Below are positions 50,678 through 63,796 of a stretch of DNA of 64,000 nt, one piece after another. A program made the position numbers and the translations under genes. The stretch covers positions 1 to 64,000 of the forward strand of contig NGBS01000299.1 of the NCBI GenBank assembly GCA_002245135.1, given 5' to 3'. The notes beneath the pieces were generated by a model. It was not told the origin of the DNA, did no database searches, and saw only the letters and a program-made list of their open reading frames with translations. This DNA comes from Proteromonas lacertae. Its lineage: Eukaryota > Sar > Bigyra > Opalinata > Proteromonadidae. Every line of letters starts with the position of its first letter. Within the stretch, counting starts at the first letter, position 1.

Positions 50678-52665
50678 ATGTCAATTACTGTATATAGAGC
50701 AAATTTATTTATACATTTAATATAGGATACCGCTACAGTTACTAGAATTGGTGAATTTACTCCAATTCACTATGACATAGACATAAAAATTGATTTCAAG
50801 CAAAGAATGATGTATGGAAACTGCAAAATCCAAATTAAAAAATTAGCTGGAGGTAATGTATTACATTTAGATGTGTTAGATATTGACATTAACAAAATCA
50901 CTCTTAATGATAAAATATTAACATATAAAGTGTTAGATTTTACATCATTTGGTAAGGATTTATGTATTGACTTACCATCAGAAGTGCCAGAAACATTTAC
51001 ACTTCAAATCAGTTATGTTTGTGGAAATGGTCCTGCAATGTGTTGGTTAGTACCAAGTCAAACGGCAGGTAAAAAATATCCATATGTATTCACACAAGGT
51101 GAAAGTTGTTTAAATAGAAGTTTATTTCCATCTTTTGATTCACCAGCTTTTAAAACAACATTCAACTATTCCATTCATGTTGAAAAACCACTTACAGTTG
51201 TTGCAAGTGGTGAATTAAAAGAAGTGAAAGATGATGTAGATGATACTAATTACAGAAGTTATATATTTGAACTTAACTTACCAATTCCATCTTATTTAGT
51301 TGCTTTAGCTGCTGGAAATATCGTTTCAAAGCCAATTGGTCCAAGATCAAGTGTATGGACTGAGCCAGAAATGATCGATGAATGTCAAAAAGAATTTGAT
51401 GAAGTTACAGAAGTATATGTATATTATTATCCAATTAGAAATACTTATCAACAGCTGAAAGATTATTTGGGAAATATAGATGGGGAAAGTATGATATATT
51501 AGTAATGCCACCATCATTTCCTGTATATATAATATATAATATAATAGTTTGGTGGAATGGAAAATCCATTATTAACATTTGTAACTCCTTCTATTATTGC
51601 TGGAGATAAGAGTTTAACTGACACTATTGCTCATGAAATATCACATTCTTGGTTTGGCAATTTAGTCACTAATAACAACTGGGGTGATTTTTGGGTTAAT
51701 GAAGGTTTTACTATGTTTGCAGAAAGAAGAATACTTGAAGAATTATATGGAAAAGTATATTGTTATTTATTTATATATTATTGTAGGCATCAAAAGAATT
51801 ATTTGTCAAAGCATGCTTTGCAGGTCATATTCGTGTATTAGAAACTGATGGATATGATTCAAATGTATCAAAATTAAGACCAACTATTGGAGATGATGCT
51901 TTGAAACCAGAAGAAGTATAATATATATTATAGAAACTATCATTCTTTATATATATATAGACATGTAATCAAGTTCCATATGAGAAAGGTTATGATTGTG
52001 TTTGTTATGTTAAATCACTTGTGACTGAAGATAATAAAGTGTTTGATGATTTTCTTAAATCATATGTTAATCATTTTGAATTTAAAAGTATTTGTGCTGA
52101 AGATTTCTTTAACTATTTCAGAGAATATTTCAAGAATAAAGATATAATCAGTGATGAGAAGATTAATGAATTGTTATATAAAACAGGATTACCAAGCTAT
52201 ATACCAAACACTGATGATTGTAAAGTATTAACAGATGAAGCTGACAGATTGATTGATCTATGGAAAGAAAAAGAAGAAAAAATGGATGTGAAGGATACAG
52301 AATCATACAAAACATGGGTAACTTATGTGAAGATATATTTTATTGAAAAAATATCAAATTTAACATTTAAAAATCCAAATGAAGTATTACCATTATTAGA
52401 TAAGTATTACAAACTCAGTGAAGCAAATTCAGAGTTAAGAATGTTATGGTGTTTAATAATCATTAAATACTCATATGAACCTTATTATGATGTTGTTAAG
52501 AAGTTTATTAAAGGTATAGGAAGAGGTAAATTCGTATTTCCAGTTCATCAAGCAATGGCTGATAATCCAAAGACAAGAAAAATGGGATTAGAAATATTTG
52601 ATGAAACCAAATCCATGCTTCATGCCATTATTATTAACAAATTAAATAAGATCTACAACTTATAA
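50678..52665 (+). CDS. Leukotriene-A4-hydrolase-like M1 aminopeptidase (one frame break)
   Basis: Zinc aminopeptidase of the LTA4H/Rnpep branch; cytosolic peptide trimming is the conserved activity. Exon 1 is only 12 bases (MSIT, 50678-50689). The substrate motif GGMENP is at about 51550. The zinc site [10 protein letters not shown] is followed by the Glu in [12 protein letters not shown]. The tyrosine block VPYEKGYDC and the C-terminal helical domain complete the family pattern (ending [16 protein letters not shown]). Introns lie at 50690-50725, near 51522-51548, near 51756-51786 and near 51920-51960. Around 51478 one base is missing or extra between DYLGN and [14 protein letters not shown], most likely a sequence indel because both sides are well conserved. 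Epoxide hydrolase activity cannot be judged. Confidence 0.9.
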
Positions 52666-52773
52666 TCTCATTATTTTCTTTCTTTCTTTCTCTTTTTAAA
52701 ACAAAACACACATAATGTAACAATTATCGAGTAATTATTATTAGAGATAAACTTAATAAATGTATTAATAAAT

Positions 52774-55567
52774 CTACAACATCTCCATAAAATGAACTAT
52801 TGGTATTCTTTCCAATTCATCATCAATTCTTAATGGTTTTACTACAATTTTGCAGAAAGGTCCAAATAATTGATCATCCACTAATATTGGGAATGATTTG
52901 CCTGTAATCGTGATTTCATCAACATCAAATCTATCTCCAGTCTCAACCATCATCTTTCTAATACTAACATAATCATCTTTACCTTTAACAACCAAACTTA
53001 ATGGGAATTTAGGAGAAAATTCAATCATATGACAATGTAAAGATGGATCTGTTGGTTTGGTATGATTATACATATGATCTTCTGGATTTGGCATATTAGA
53101 AATAACAATTCTAGTATAAGACTTTTCTTCAAGACCACTATAACCATCTTCTTGTAAATATTCAACTTTAACTTTTCCAGTTGAAAAGTATTGTGACTTT
53201 TGAAATCCCACTTTTGTTAAATTATCTAAATAATCACTACTTGGTTTTCCATATTCAGCAACTGTTCCTGTAATTGATCCTAATTCTACTCTTGTCAAAA
53301 AGGGAATAACAATGTCAGATTGTTCTTTTTCTGGATTAGTTTTCCAACATTTTACTTTAAATAATTGATAAAGCGAAACATATTGAGGTGATTGAAATAA
53401 TACTTTCATTTGATTCAATTGTGCCAATTCAGGATTTTCTGCTGAAGCATATTTCTCAGGATTTGTTGGTATTTTGGAATTAATAATACTTGGAATAATT
53501 GGAACTGATGTAAACAATGTATAAAATGTTCTTCTGTATATTTTATCAGTCATTGCTAAATATTGTGCTAAATAATTACATCCATTTGGTAATATTATGA
53601 ATCTATAATCAATAGCTAAAGACTTTTACATCTTCTAATATTCTGTACATACAGTAAGAAGTCACCATTTTGTGTATAATTTCATTATCACCATAATAAC
53701 AGATATTCAATGAAGGTAATGAATGATTTGGTTGATTTAAGTATTGAGGTATTTCTAACTGTGCTATGTTAGATAGATAAACTAACATATTAACAGCTGT
53801 ATCACAATATTGAGAGAATCTTTTATAGTCTGAAGGATTACATAAGATATTTAACTCATTTTTTAATGAATTCAACAAATCTAACAAAAGATAAGATATA
53901 GATATATTAAAATATACTGTAAAATTCACATGGCTTTAATATAGTTAATGGATCAACAGCTGTTTGCATATTTAATTTACTATTTATACATTATAATAAT
54001 AAAAATAACTTCAAATATACTCTGTTTTTATTGGTATAAGAGTAGTTGATTCAACCACTTTGTATTTAGTACTTTTATCTTTTTGAATGATTTTATCAAT
54101 ATACATTTTATGACTCTTTTTTCTTTCTTCTTCAGCTTCTTTTGGTGAAGATCTAATAAACATAATAATAAACAATAATAATATACTTTTCTAAACTTTC
54201 AAGTTCATTCTTTCTAATATCATTAATAATCTCACATATTGAATTAAAATCTAAAGTATTAAGAGCTATTTGAAGACTTGGAGTTATATCATAAAATATT
54301 GATAAATAATCTATTAATATTTTATTATATATAATATAATACGTTCAATCATTTGACTAACACATTCTTTCATATAATTCATATATTGAATACCAGATGT
54401 TATGTTATTATTCAACAATAGAGAATATTGTACAGTTGTTTGAAAGTTTGGTATATTATGAAATATATGGAATGTGTTTTGCAATAAACATCCATTCATT
54501 GTAAATGATATTTTATCTGGAGATGATAATGTTTCATAATATGGACTTAGTAATATTTGATTATGAAATATAACATCATGAACTGCATATCCTTCATCTG
54601 AAATTTCATTATGAAGTAATTCTATGAATTCAGTAAGTTGAACATTGTTTTTGAAAGATTCTTTGGATAACAATGGATTTAATATATCATTGATTTGATT
54701 TAACACTCCTTCTGGGTAATAAGGTGTCTATAAATAATAATAATAATAATATTTATACAGCCAAAAACATATCATGAAATAATGTCAAACAGATTGGTAA
54801 TTCATTTTGAGATTTAATACCATTCTAATATTATATTTTTGTAAATATATTTATTAATTATATACATTTATTTGCTCAATGTTCTCTTTAGCTTTTTCAA
54901 TCACATTTGACCATAATAATTCTATTTCATTGTTGTTCTGTAAAGACCAAATTATATAGAAAAATGGATAATAATTCAAATCTAAATTGATATATGAATA
55001 TATTTTATACAATAAGGTTCTACATCAGGATATGTTTCAGTGATAAATGTTGGTCCAGATGAATATTCGAAATAATCAGAAACTGATTGTGGAATCAACA
55101 TTTTTGGATCACTAGCACTTTTGATGTAGTACATCAGTATATGATCGATGAACTGATCTTCCTTTTCTTCATTACGAGTTTTCAACCAATTTGAAATAGC
55201 TAAAGCGAATGGCGGAGAAGATGCATTAATCTTTACAAATAAAGACAAATATTGTAGTGTAAATGCTATTGAGAGTAATGTCTTCTGTGTCATAGTAGAT
55301 TCATCTTCAACAGTATTCTCATTCCATAACAACAACACTTTATTGACAAGAAAAGCAGCATATTTGGCAGCAACATCTGGATCTTCCAAATTTTTCCAAA
55401 AGTCGATAAAGTCTTCATCTTTTAGACGAGATGTATCAACTTTTGACTTTGCTTCAAAATCAAAAACTCTTTCACATAGTTCCAAACTAATTCCAAGTTT
55501 TTCGTTCTATTTAAGTTATAATATACCCATTTTAGAATTATCATACTTGCTTTAAGGCTTTGGACAT
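52774..55567 (-). CDS. Multi-exon protein of unknown function with long helical N-terminal half
   Basis: Begins MSKALKQ at 55567, then after a 42-base intron NEKLGISLELCERVFDFE. About seven exons follow, with spans of helical sequence such as WKNLEDPDVAAKYAAFLVNK and LNQINDILNPLLSKESFKNN. There is a charged KEAEERKKSHK segment near 54130. The last exon (52774-53553) is beta-rich and reads VELGSITGTVAEYG, HCHMIEFSPKFPLSLVVKG and GPFCKIVVKPLRIDDELE, ending VHFMEML. I recognise no family. It shares a very short bidirectional promoter (19 bases between starts) with the TPR gene at 55586. Confidence 0.6.
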
Positions 55568-55585
55568 AAAATCTTTCTTTTTAGT

Positions 55586-58500
55586 ATGTTTGATTACTCT
55601 CAAATCAAGCCGTCATCAAGCAAAAAATTCAAATTTGATTTAAAAATTGTACTTTTCTTGATGAGCGAAGTGAATATTGTGAATATTAAATCTCCTAATG
55701 TATTTACAGCTCAAAATTCAATTAATTTAATGAGGAGTATTAATGTTAGTTACCTTTTTAGCGTCATTACGAAATGCAACAAAATACTATGTAGATAATT
55801 GTAATACTGAATCATTGGACATATGTAGAAAAATCTACCAACTAGATCCAGAGAATATAGAGAATTTGTTTTTAATAGTCGCTAATAATTTAGCAATAAA
55901 AGATTCAGATCAAGCAATATATTATGCAAAGCAGATAATCCAATTAAATCCTAATTCTGGAGGTATAATAATAATTTAATAATTATTTGTTAATAGAAGC
56001 ATATCACAATTTAGGAAACGCATATTGTCAAAAAAGACAGTTCAATGAGGCTATATTTTGTTATAATAAATCGAATTGAAATCAATCCATTTTATATAAA
56101 CTCGTATTACATTTATCTAGTTATTTCATTATAGATATAGAAATATTGTTGTTGTTTATTTGTCACTAGGAGATATTAGTAATGCAATTAAATCATATGA
56201 AACAGTAATAGATATTTACCCTCATCCATCTGTGTATTGTGATATTGGTTTTCTATACAATAAAATTGTATATTTTTAATACATATTTTTATTTTTTATT
56301 TTTATATAGAATAATAAACAAAAAGCAAAATATTACTTATATGAATGTATAAAATGTAATAAAGATTGTTTATATGCTTACAATTTGCTTGGAATTATTC
56401 TATTTGAAGAAGATCACTTCACTGAATGTCTAGATGTATTATTTCACTCTTATCATCAAAATAACAACAATATTGACACTTTAATCAATATGGGGAATGT
56501 TTATCAAGTATATATCAATATTAATATATGATGATTATTATTATTTAATAAAATAGAAATTAAATCAATTTGACAATGCTATTACATTCTACACTAAAGC
56601 TATGCAATTAGATCCTTCCAATTGGTTAATTTATAATAATATTGGTAGTTGTCATTATCATCAAGGTAATTACAACATAGCAGAGGAAATGTACTTTAAA
56701 GCAATAGAGTGTAATAAAGAGTGTAGTATTATTTACAATAACTTGGGGAATTTATATAAAGAATTGGATAGAAATAAAGAAGCTTTGGAATATTATTATC
56801 TTTGGTTTGAAGTTACAATGAAAATGATATGGATTGTTATAATAATATTGGTAACTTATTTAGAGTATGATAATATATATATATATATCATAGAAATTAA
56901 ATAAAAATAATGAAGCATTAAAGAGTTATTTGTTTGCACATAATCACAATCCTCATAATATAACATACATGAGAAATATTGCAATAATATATAATGAGAT
57001 GAATATGTTGAATGAAGCTTATAATATGTATATAAAGATACTAAAAGTACAACCAAAGAACTATGAAATATATACTGAAATTGGTGATATATATTATTCA
57101 ATACATAAATATGAAGAAGCGTTTATATTCTATGATAAATCAATGAATATAAATCCAAATAAATACAGCATAAGGAAAATAGTTCCAATATTCAGAAATC
57201 TATCAAAATATAGTGAAGGGATAGAATATTGTTTAAAATATTCAAATAATTATGAACATTCACCAATATTGCTAATATCATTAACACAATTATATCTGGA
57301 TATTGCTGATTATAGTGAATATAATAAGTGTATTTTTATTATTATTATTAATTTGTAATAGATTTGAATAGAATATTTCCTTTTATTGAGAATGAAATGA
57401 CAAATTTAGAAATACTTCCAACAATGGATTCTTCAAATTTATCCTTGCTTTATACTTTAGATAATTCATTATTAAGTGAAATATATAGAAGATATTGTCA
57501 GAATTATATACATTTAACACAAAAACCAGATAGTAATGATGATATACGAAAGAGCAATAAAATAGTTGAAAAAAAGAAAGAAAATATCATCATAATTGGT
57601 TATATTACATCAGAATTAGATGATCAATTCATTTTATATTTAATATATCATATACTCAATAATCATGATAAAACAAAATGCAAAGTCATTTTCTTTACAA
57701 CCAACAGATTAGAACCAAGTCAGTATAATGATAAGTTATTTATAAAAGAGAAATGTCATGAATATATATCATTATATTCAAATGATGCAGAATTCAATTC
57801 AAATATTGTAAAATCTCATAAAGTATCTATTCTTATTCATATTGGTATATCTTTAACACATCAAATTGGAATGATATTTGCATATCATCCTTGTCCAATT
57901 CAAGTATCTTATATGAATAATTTTATTACTCATTCTAATTCTATTTTTCAATATCTTTTATCTTCTCCTTCTATTATCATAACTGATGATGAATCACAGT
58001 TCATAAATTTACCATCCTATATTCCATTTATACCATATTATAACAACAATAAAACTAGAAATGAATTAAGAAAAGCATTAAATCTAAATACAGATAAACT
58101 AATACTTGGATGTTATTCAACCTACAATTTAATCACCATTGAAGTTTTACATATTTGGTTCAAACTATTGAAAAGTTCAAAGAATATATTATTATTACTG
58201 ATAAAATATAATAACGAAGGCGCAATAAACATTTTAAAAGAAGCTACAAACTATGAAGTAAATGATCAGGTGTTATTTCTACCTCCAATAAATAATAATA
58301 ATGAAAGTGAAATGGTTTATTATTATTGTAAATTGATTGATATTTATATGGATACTACATTAGGCTATTAATTATTCATATTTATTTGGTTTATTTCAAT
58401 GTTTTTGTCCAATAATATCAGTGACAGGAAAGAATATAAACACTCAAATCATTTGGAGTATGTATAAATTATTGGATATAAAAGATTTACAGCTATACAC

Positions 58501-58666
58501 AATGTTAGAATATTATGAAAAAGCATTATACTTTTCACAGAACTACAGAGCTCTTAATGAACTAAGGAATTTGATTGAAATACAAATTACGAAGAATCAT
58601 ACTGAAATTTTGATTCAGAATTGGATAAAAATATTGGAACTAAAAATAATATCATTTTGTAAATAA
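55586..58666 (+). CDS. TPR protein with degraded O-GlcNAc-transferase-like C-terminal domain (frame breaks; possible pseudogene)
   Basis: Many exons encode TPR units with typical NLGNAY/NNIGSCHYHQGNYNIAEE/NNLGNLYKELDRNKEALEYY spacing, up to about 57350. The C-terminal part (57364-58666) resembles OGT: IIIIGYITSELDDQF, HPCPIQVSYMNNF, IITDDESQF, LILGCYSTYNLITIEVLHIW, VLFLPPI and IDIYMDTTLGY. The CNGHTTG-type donor-binding loop expected after the last is replaced by YNYSYLFG. Single-base breaks occur near 56073, 56805 and 58372. Either the gene is decaying, or the assembly is poor here and the protein is an inactive or divergent homologue. It is divergent from the unknown gene at 55567. Confidence 0.6.
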
Positions 58667-58739
58667 TATTTATGAATTGTTTATGGATTTAAAAAAAACA
58701 TAAATTATACAAAAAAAAACTCATTCATTAAATAAATAT

Positions 58740-59429
58740 TTAATATATTCCATATATTTTATCTTTATTGTTTGGATCAACTACTATTTCTGGTATTTTA
58801 CAAGAATCAATGATATTATCAATTATATGCTCTGGAACATCAAATAGTTTTGCGAAATATGCAGAATTATATTTATTAGAATCTTCATTATTCAATTTGA
58901 ACATTTGCATGAACTATAAATATATAAAAACATCAAATACTTGATCTTTGGTTAATGTACCTGGTTCTTCACTAATTTTACCTGGATTCAATTCATTCAT
59001 ATATTGTATTTTTGGTTTTGGCTTTTGTATTGGTTGGAATGGGAATAATTCTTCTTTAGCATTTTCATCTTTTGCTAATTCAGAATATGTTTCAAGTATA
59101 TTATCATCTGTTGCTATTAGATTCTCCAATTCACCTTTTTCAATATCTGCAAACAGTTTATCTTCAGTAATATCTAAACCTTTAATATTTTGTTTTGCTT
59201 TAGATTTTATTTCCCCTAATTTATGTATATTTCTGACTAACTCATCATTTTTTAATACTATATAATGTTAATGTAATGAAAATACTAACATCTGGTGGAA
59301 TAGTCTTTGGCAATCTACTTATTATTTTCTCTATTCAAAAGATATATCCAAACATGATAAAATACGCCTAGTAGCAACAGCTTTAGCTGGCGGTACTCTT
59401 CTAATAACCTTTCCTAAATCATTACCCAT
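58740..59429 (-). CDS. Probable complex I assembly factor NDUFAF4-like
   Basis: Starts MGNDLGKVIRRVPPAKAV at 59429, similar to the MG-x-x-x-R-x-x-R start of NDUFAF4. It continues ISRLPKTIPPD, KNDELVRNIHKLGEIKS and NELNPGKISEEPGTLTKDQV. The C-terminal half, a helix then AKLFDVPEHIIDNIIDSCK and PEIV, fits the family's C-terminal region. A 28-base intron lies near 59250-59275, and another near 58910-58935. The frame breaks once near 59335 (ATATCTTTTGAATAG). If correct, it implies respiratory complex I. The match is recognised by pattern only. Confidence 0.5.
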
Positions 59430-59603
59430 CAAGCCAAATACTTGTAAACAAACTAATGACAAGCTTTTTGTCATTTAATGCATTTAGTTTTTTCTACACA
59501 TATAACCAATCAGTATGATTTATCTTAGATAATTATGCATCTTTATCTTCTCTTTTTGCTACTCTATACATTATTTCATTCATACTAATCTTTTATAGCA
59601 AAA

Positions 59604-62287
59604 ATGCAGGATTCAGAAGGAGACAATACTAAAAAAACGGAAACATTAGCTGATGATATTCCTCCAGCCCCATCGACTGAAGACACAGAGAATATTGTAA
59701 ATGCTAGTGAAGAAGGTAAGAAAAAGAAGAAGAAGAATAAGAAGGATGATAAAAAGAAAGACACAAAGGAGGACAAAATGTCCAAACAAAGAGCAGCACT
59801 TGTAGAAAAGATTAAGAGAGAACAAGAGGAAAAAGCCAAAGCTGATGCTGAAGCTAAAGCCAAAAGAGAAGAAGAGGAAAGAAGGATAAAAGAAGAAGAA
59901 GAGCGTATAAAAAGAGAAAAAGAAGAAGCAGCAAGAAAGAAAAGAGAATTAAAAGAGAAAAAAATAGCTGAAGGAACATATCTAACAGCTGCACAAAAGA
60001 AGAAGAAAGCACAACAAGAAGCAGCTTTAAAAAGAATGCAAATGGCTTCAAATTGTATATATATATTCTATATCATTGAATAGTACTTGTACCACAATTC
60101 AATAAATCTGATTCAACAGATAATAATAGTAACAATAAAACAGATTCAAAAACACCAAATCAATCACAACAACAATCACAATCACAATCACAAGCACAAC
60201 AACAACACCAATCAAAAGTAAAGAAAAACAAGCCAAAGCCAAAAGAAAAACAAGAAACAACTGTCAATGTAGAACAAGAAGTTAAACCAAATGAACCAGT
60301 AAACTTATTAGATGAAATAGATTTGTCTAATTGGGATGAAGACGATACACTTTTAGAAGATGATACAGCAGCCAAATTAGAGAAATTAAACTTAGAAAAT
60401 AAAGGATCAAAAGATGATGAGGAAAGTGAAGATGATGAAGATAGTAATAGACCAAAAGATAAATATAGATCACCTATCTCTGTTATTATGGGACATGTTG
60501 ATACAGGTAAGACAACAATGTTAGATACAATACGAAATAGTCATGTACAACAAGGAGAAGCTGGTGGTATTACTCAACAAATTGGTGCAACATTTTTCCC
60601 CCGAAAATATTTATATGAAACTTATACATGTAAAGTGAAAGATGTGATTGAGCAAACTGATGATATTCCTGGATTATTGGTAATTGATACACCTGGACAT
60701 GAATCATTTACTAATCTACGATCTAGAGGTACTGATTTATGTGATGTAGCTATATTAGTGGTGGATATAATGCATGGATTAGAACAACAAACTTTAGAAT
60801 CATTGGAACTATTAAAACAGAAGAATACTCCATTTATTGTAGCATTGAATAAGATTGATAGAATGTATCAATGGAAAAAACATTCTCATGCTGCATTCCA
60901 TGACACATTTAAACAACAACCAAAACATACTCAAGAAGAGTTTGAAAAACGTGTAAAAGAAACAATTACTGCATTTATGGAGAAAGGATATAATGCTGCT
61001 TTATATTATGAAAACAAGAGTCCTGAAGATACAATTAATTTAGTTCCAACATCAGCAGTTACTGGTGAAGGAGTTCCAGATTTAATATCGTTGTTATTAT
61101 TAATGGCAAGGAAGAAAGTAAATAAGAAATTAGAATATAGAGATGAATTACAAGCTAATATAATGGAAGTAAATGTAGTAGCAGGACATGGTGCCACAAT
61201 TGATGTATTGTTAGTGAATGGAAAATTGAGTATTGGTGATACAATTGTAGTTTGTGGATTTAATGGTCCAATAGTAACAACCATTAGAGCGTTATTAACA
61301 CCAGAACCGTTGAAGGAAATTAGAATCAAAACTCCTTACCAACATCATAAAGTTATATATGGAGCAATGAGTGTAAAGATATCTGCTTCTGATTTAGATG
61401 ATGCTATTGCTGGTACTTCATTATTTGTATGTGAAAATCCAGAAGATCCAGATGAATTAGATGAATTAAAAGATGATGTAATGGAAGAGTATGATAGTTT
61501 GAAGAAGAGATTGACTAAATGTGATGAAGGTGTTTATGTACAAGCTTCTACTTTAGGTGCTTTAGAAGCATTGATAGAGTTTTTATCAACTTTAACACCA
61601 CCAATTCCAATAGCTAATTTTGGTGTTGGTCCTATTCATAAACGTGATATTATTCAAGCTTCAGTTATGCTTGAGAAACGAAAAGAGTTTGCAACAATAT
61701 TAGCATTTGATGTGAAGTTAGATAAAGATGCAGATGAGTATGCCAAACAGGTTGGTGTAAAGATATTTACTGCTGATATTATATACCATTTATTTGACTC
61801 ATTTACCAAGTATCTAGAAGAGATAGAAACATCTAAGAAAGCCTCTATAAAGAGTGATACTGTATTCCCATGTTTATTATCATTTGAAGAAAGAAATGTA
61901 TTTAGAAATAAAGATCCACTTGTTATTGGTGTAAGTGTAGTTAGAGGAATTCTTAAAACTGGAACTCCTATATTTGCTTATAAGAAAGATGAAACTGGTG
62001 GTGGCAAAAGAATTATTAGTTTGGGACGTGTTGCTTCTATTGAAGTGAATCATAAACAAGTGAATAACATACGTCCTGGAGGTAATGATGTTGCAATTAG
62101 TATAAATTCTACTAATGAAGAAGAACATCATGTTATGTATGGTAGACAGTTTGATAATACATATGCATTATATAGTAAGATTAGTAGAACTACCATTGAT
62201 TGTTTGAAAGACCATTATAGAGGTGAGATGCTTCCTGATGATTGGAAATTGATTATGGAATTAAAGAATATATTGGATATTATATAA
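59604..62287 (+). CDS. EIF5B: Translation initiation factor eIF5B
   Basis: Universally conserved GTPase that joins ribosomal subunits. Exons are 59604-60054 and 60084-62287; the intron is 29 bases (60055-60083). The N-terminal third is highly charged and repetitive (Lys/Glu coiled regions, then Gln/Ser runs) as usual for eukaryotes. G motifs: GHVDTGKTT, IDTPGHESF, NKIDRM and a TSAVTGEG block. Domain II to IV landmarks are VNVVAGHGATIDVLL, EGVYVQASTLGALEALIEF, ILAFDVKLDKDADEYA, IIYHLFDSFTKY and ISRTTIDCLKDHYR. It ends LMELKNILDII. Full length, frame intact. Confidence 0.97.
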
Positions 62288-62352
62288 ATAATACGAATGA
62301 AAGACAAATACAAACTGAATTAATTATTTTTTTCTATTTTTTTGTTATTTCC

Positions 62353-63281
62353 TTAATTTTTGAGGGTTTTTGGATTTGTATCTAATGTATTTGGCATTGG
62401 ATTACCAAATTTATTCTCAAAAATAACCTGATCTATTATAATTAATGATATGTAATGATACTTGGTAGATATCTTGCTGATTCAAACACATGAGCATCTG
62501 GAGCAGCATATCCTACAGCACAAACAGTAGAAACTTGATATCCAGGTGGAACATTAAATACATTTGCTAATTTATCTTTCATTAAACCAGCCATGACCAA
62601 TGTTGCTAATCCATAAGCAGTACATAAATTTATAAATGATCCAATTACTAAACCAACATTTTCTTCAGCATACGCAAGAGAAGGAATATTCATATTCTTT
62701 GGAAGATTTTTCATACATATATTTGGTGGAAATACATTTTGAACTATAATATCAATGTATATAATATTATTAATAATAATTATACAAAATGTAACTTGCT
62801 TATCTATTTTTTCTTGAGGAGTATTTGATCTTTTCAACATTTTTTCATATATATCTAAATTTTGACATGGATCTATAATTAATTTACTTAAATATATCAA
62901 ATACTAGTATCACATAAAAAAGTGACAAAGGCTGAAGCATTTTTTGTTGAAGTTGAATTACCTCCAGCCAAACATTTTCTAACTTCATCTTTCATAGTTT
63001 TATCTCTTGTAACAATAATACGATATGGTTGTATATTCATACTGGTGCACATTCTCTAAATATGTTACTAATAACTTATACTTGTGAATATCCTAATATT
63101 CTTTCTAAATGACCTTCTTCAATAGGTTTATCAATAAATTTTCTACAACTGAATCTAGAAGAAGCTATTCTTTCAGCTACCACTCCCATTTCTGGCTATA
63201 AATTGATGAAATAATAAACATTGGTTATACAATCTTTGAAACAGTGGAAAATGACGTTTTAAATAGATATCTACTTAGCAT
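62353..63281 (-). CDS. Mitochondrially targeted nitroreductase-family flavoprotein
   Basis: FMN-dependent NAD(P)H oxidoreductase family. Six exons: 63231-63281, 63082-63195, 62905-63055, 62786-62872, 62462-62743 and 62353-62432. Introns are 26-42 bases, all phases agree, and the product is 254 residues. Exon 1 encodes MLSRYLFKTSFSTVSKI, a classic basic, acid-free mitochondrial presequence. Family blocks: ERIASSRFSCRKFIDKPI, RILGYSQRMCTSMNIQPYRI, ENVGLVIGSFINLCTAYGLA, VPPGYQVSTVCAVGYAAPD and a C-terminal arm. The presequence sits in its own exon, which fits exon-mediated gain of targeting. Substrate unknown. Convergent with eIF5B. Confidence 0.88.
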
Positions 63282-63385
63282 TTCAAAAAACAAAAATGTA
63301 TTTCTAAATTATAGTCCGTTTTTATGTCTTTTTTGGGTGTAGGAAAAATACAAAACTTTTCGTTATTAATTTATTATTTTTAAAA

Positions 63386-63796
63386 ATGCTCATGAAATAT
63401 TTATTTATTTTAGCATTATTGATGTGCTGTTGTAGGAGCGATGGGAGACTGTACGATTGATCATATTAATATCTCTATAGAAACGATGAATTGTGTTCTT
63501 ATGAAATGGTTGAAAAATCAGCTGAAACAGTTTTTTCTTACTTAGAGAATAACTTGGATACAATACAGAGCATATTGATGTTATTTTCACAATATGAACC
63601 TTTAGATTACTTGAATGCTAGTTCGAAGGATGTTACATTTCAAAAATGTGGTAATATAGAGGATAATTCTTACGAAAACGAATGGTTTGAGTATAATAAT
63701 ATTTCAATTATTCAACAAAAGAATAATTCAGCTATTTTTGATGAAGAATTATTCGAACAGTTATACACCAAAGTAGCGTTGCAGATAAAAGGATAG
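63386..63796 (+). CDS. Small secreted protein, unknown (may continue downstream)
   Basis: Starts MLMKYLFILALLMCCCRSDG, a signal peptide. A 30-base intron (63451-63480) joins LNDELCSYEMVEKSAETVFS. The mature part is acidic, with NNLDTIQSILMLFSQYEPLD and a Cys in FQKCGNIED. It ends QIKG at a stop at 63794. Beyond, 63855-63905 reads PGSHGIVVILGDENPML before another GTATAT...TAG intron, so the gene may have further exons past the window edge. No family recognised. Confidence 0.5.
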
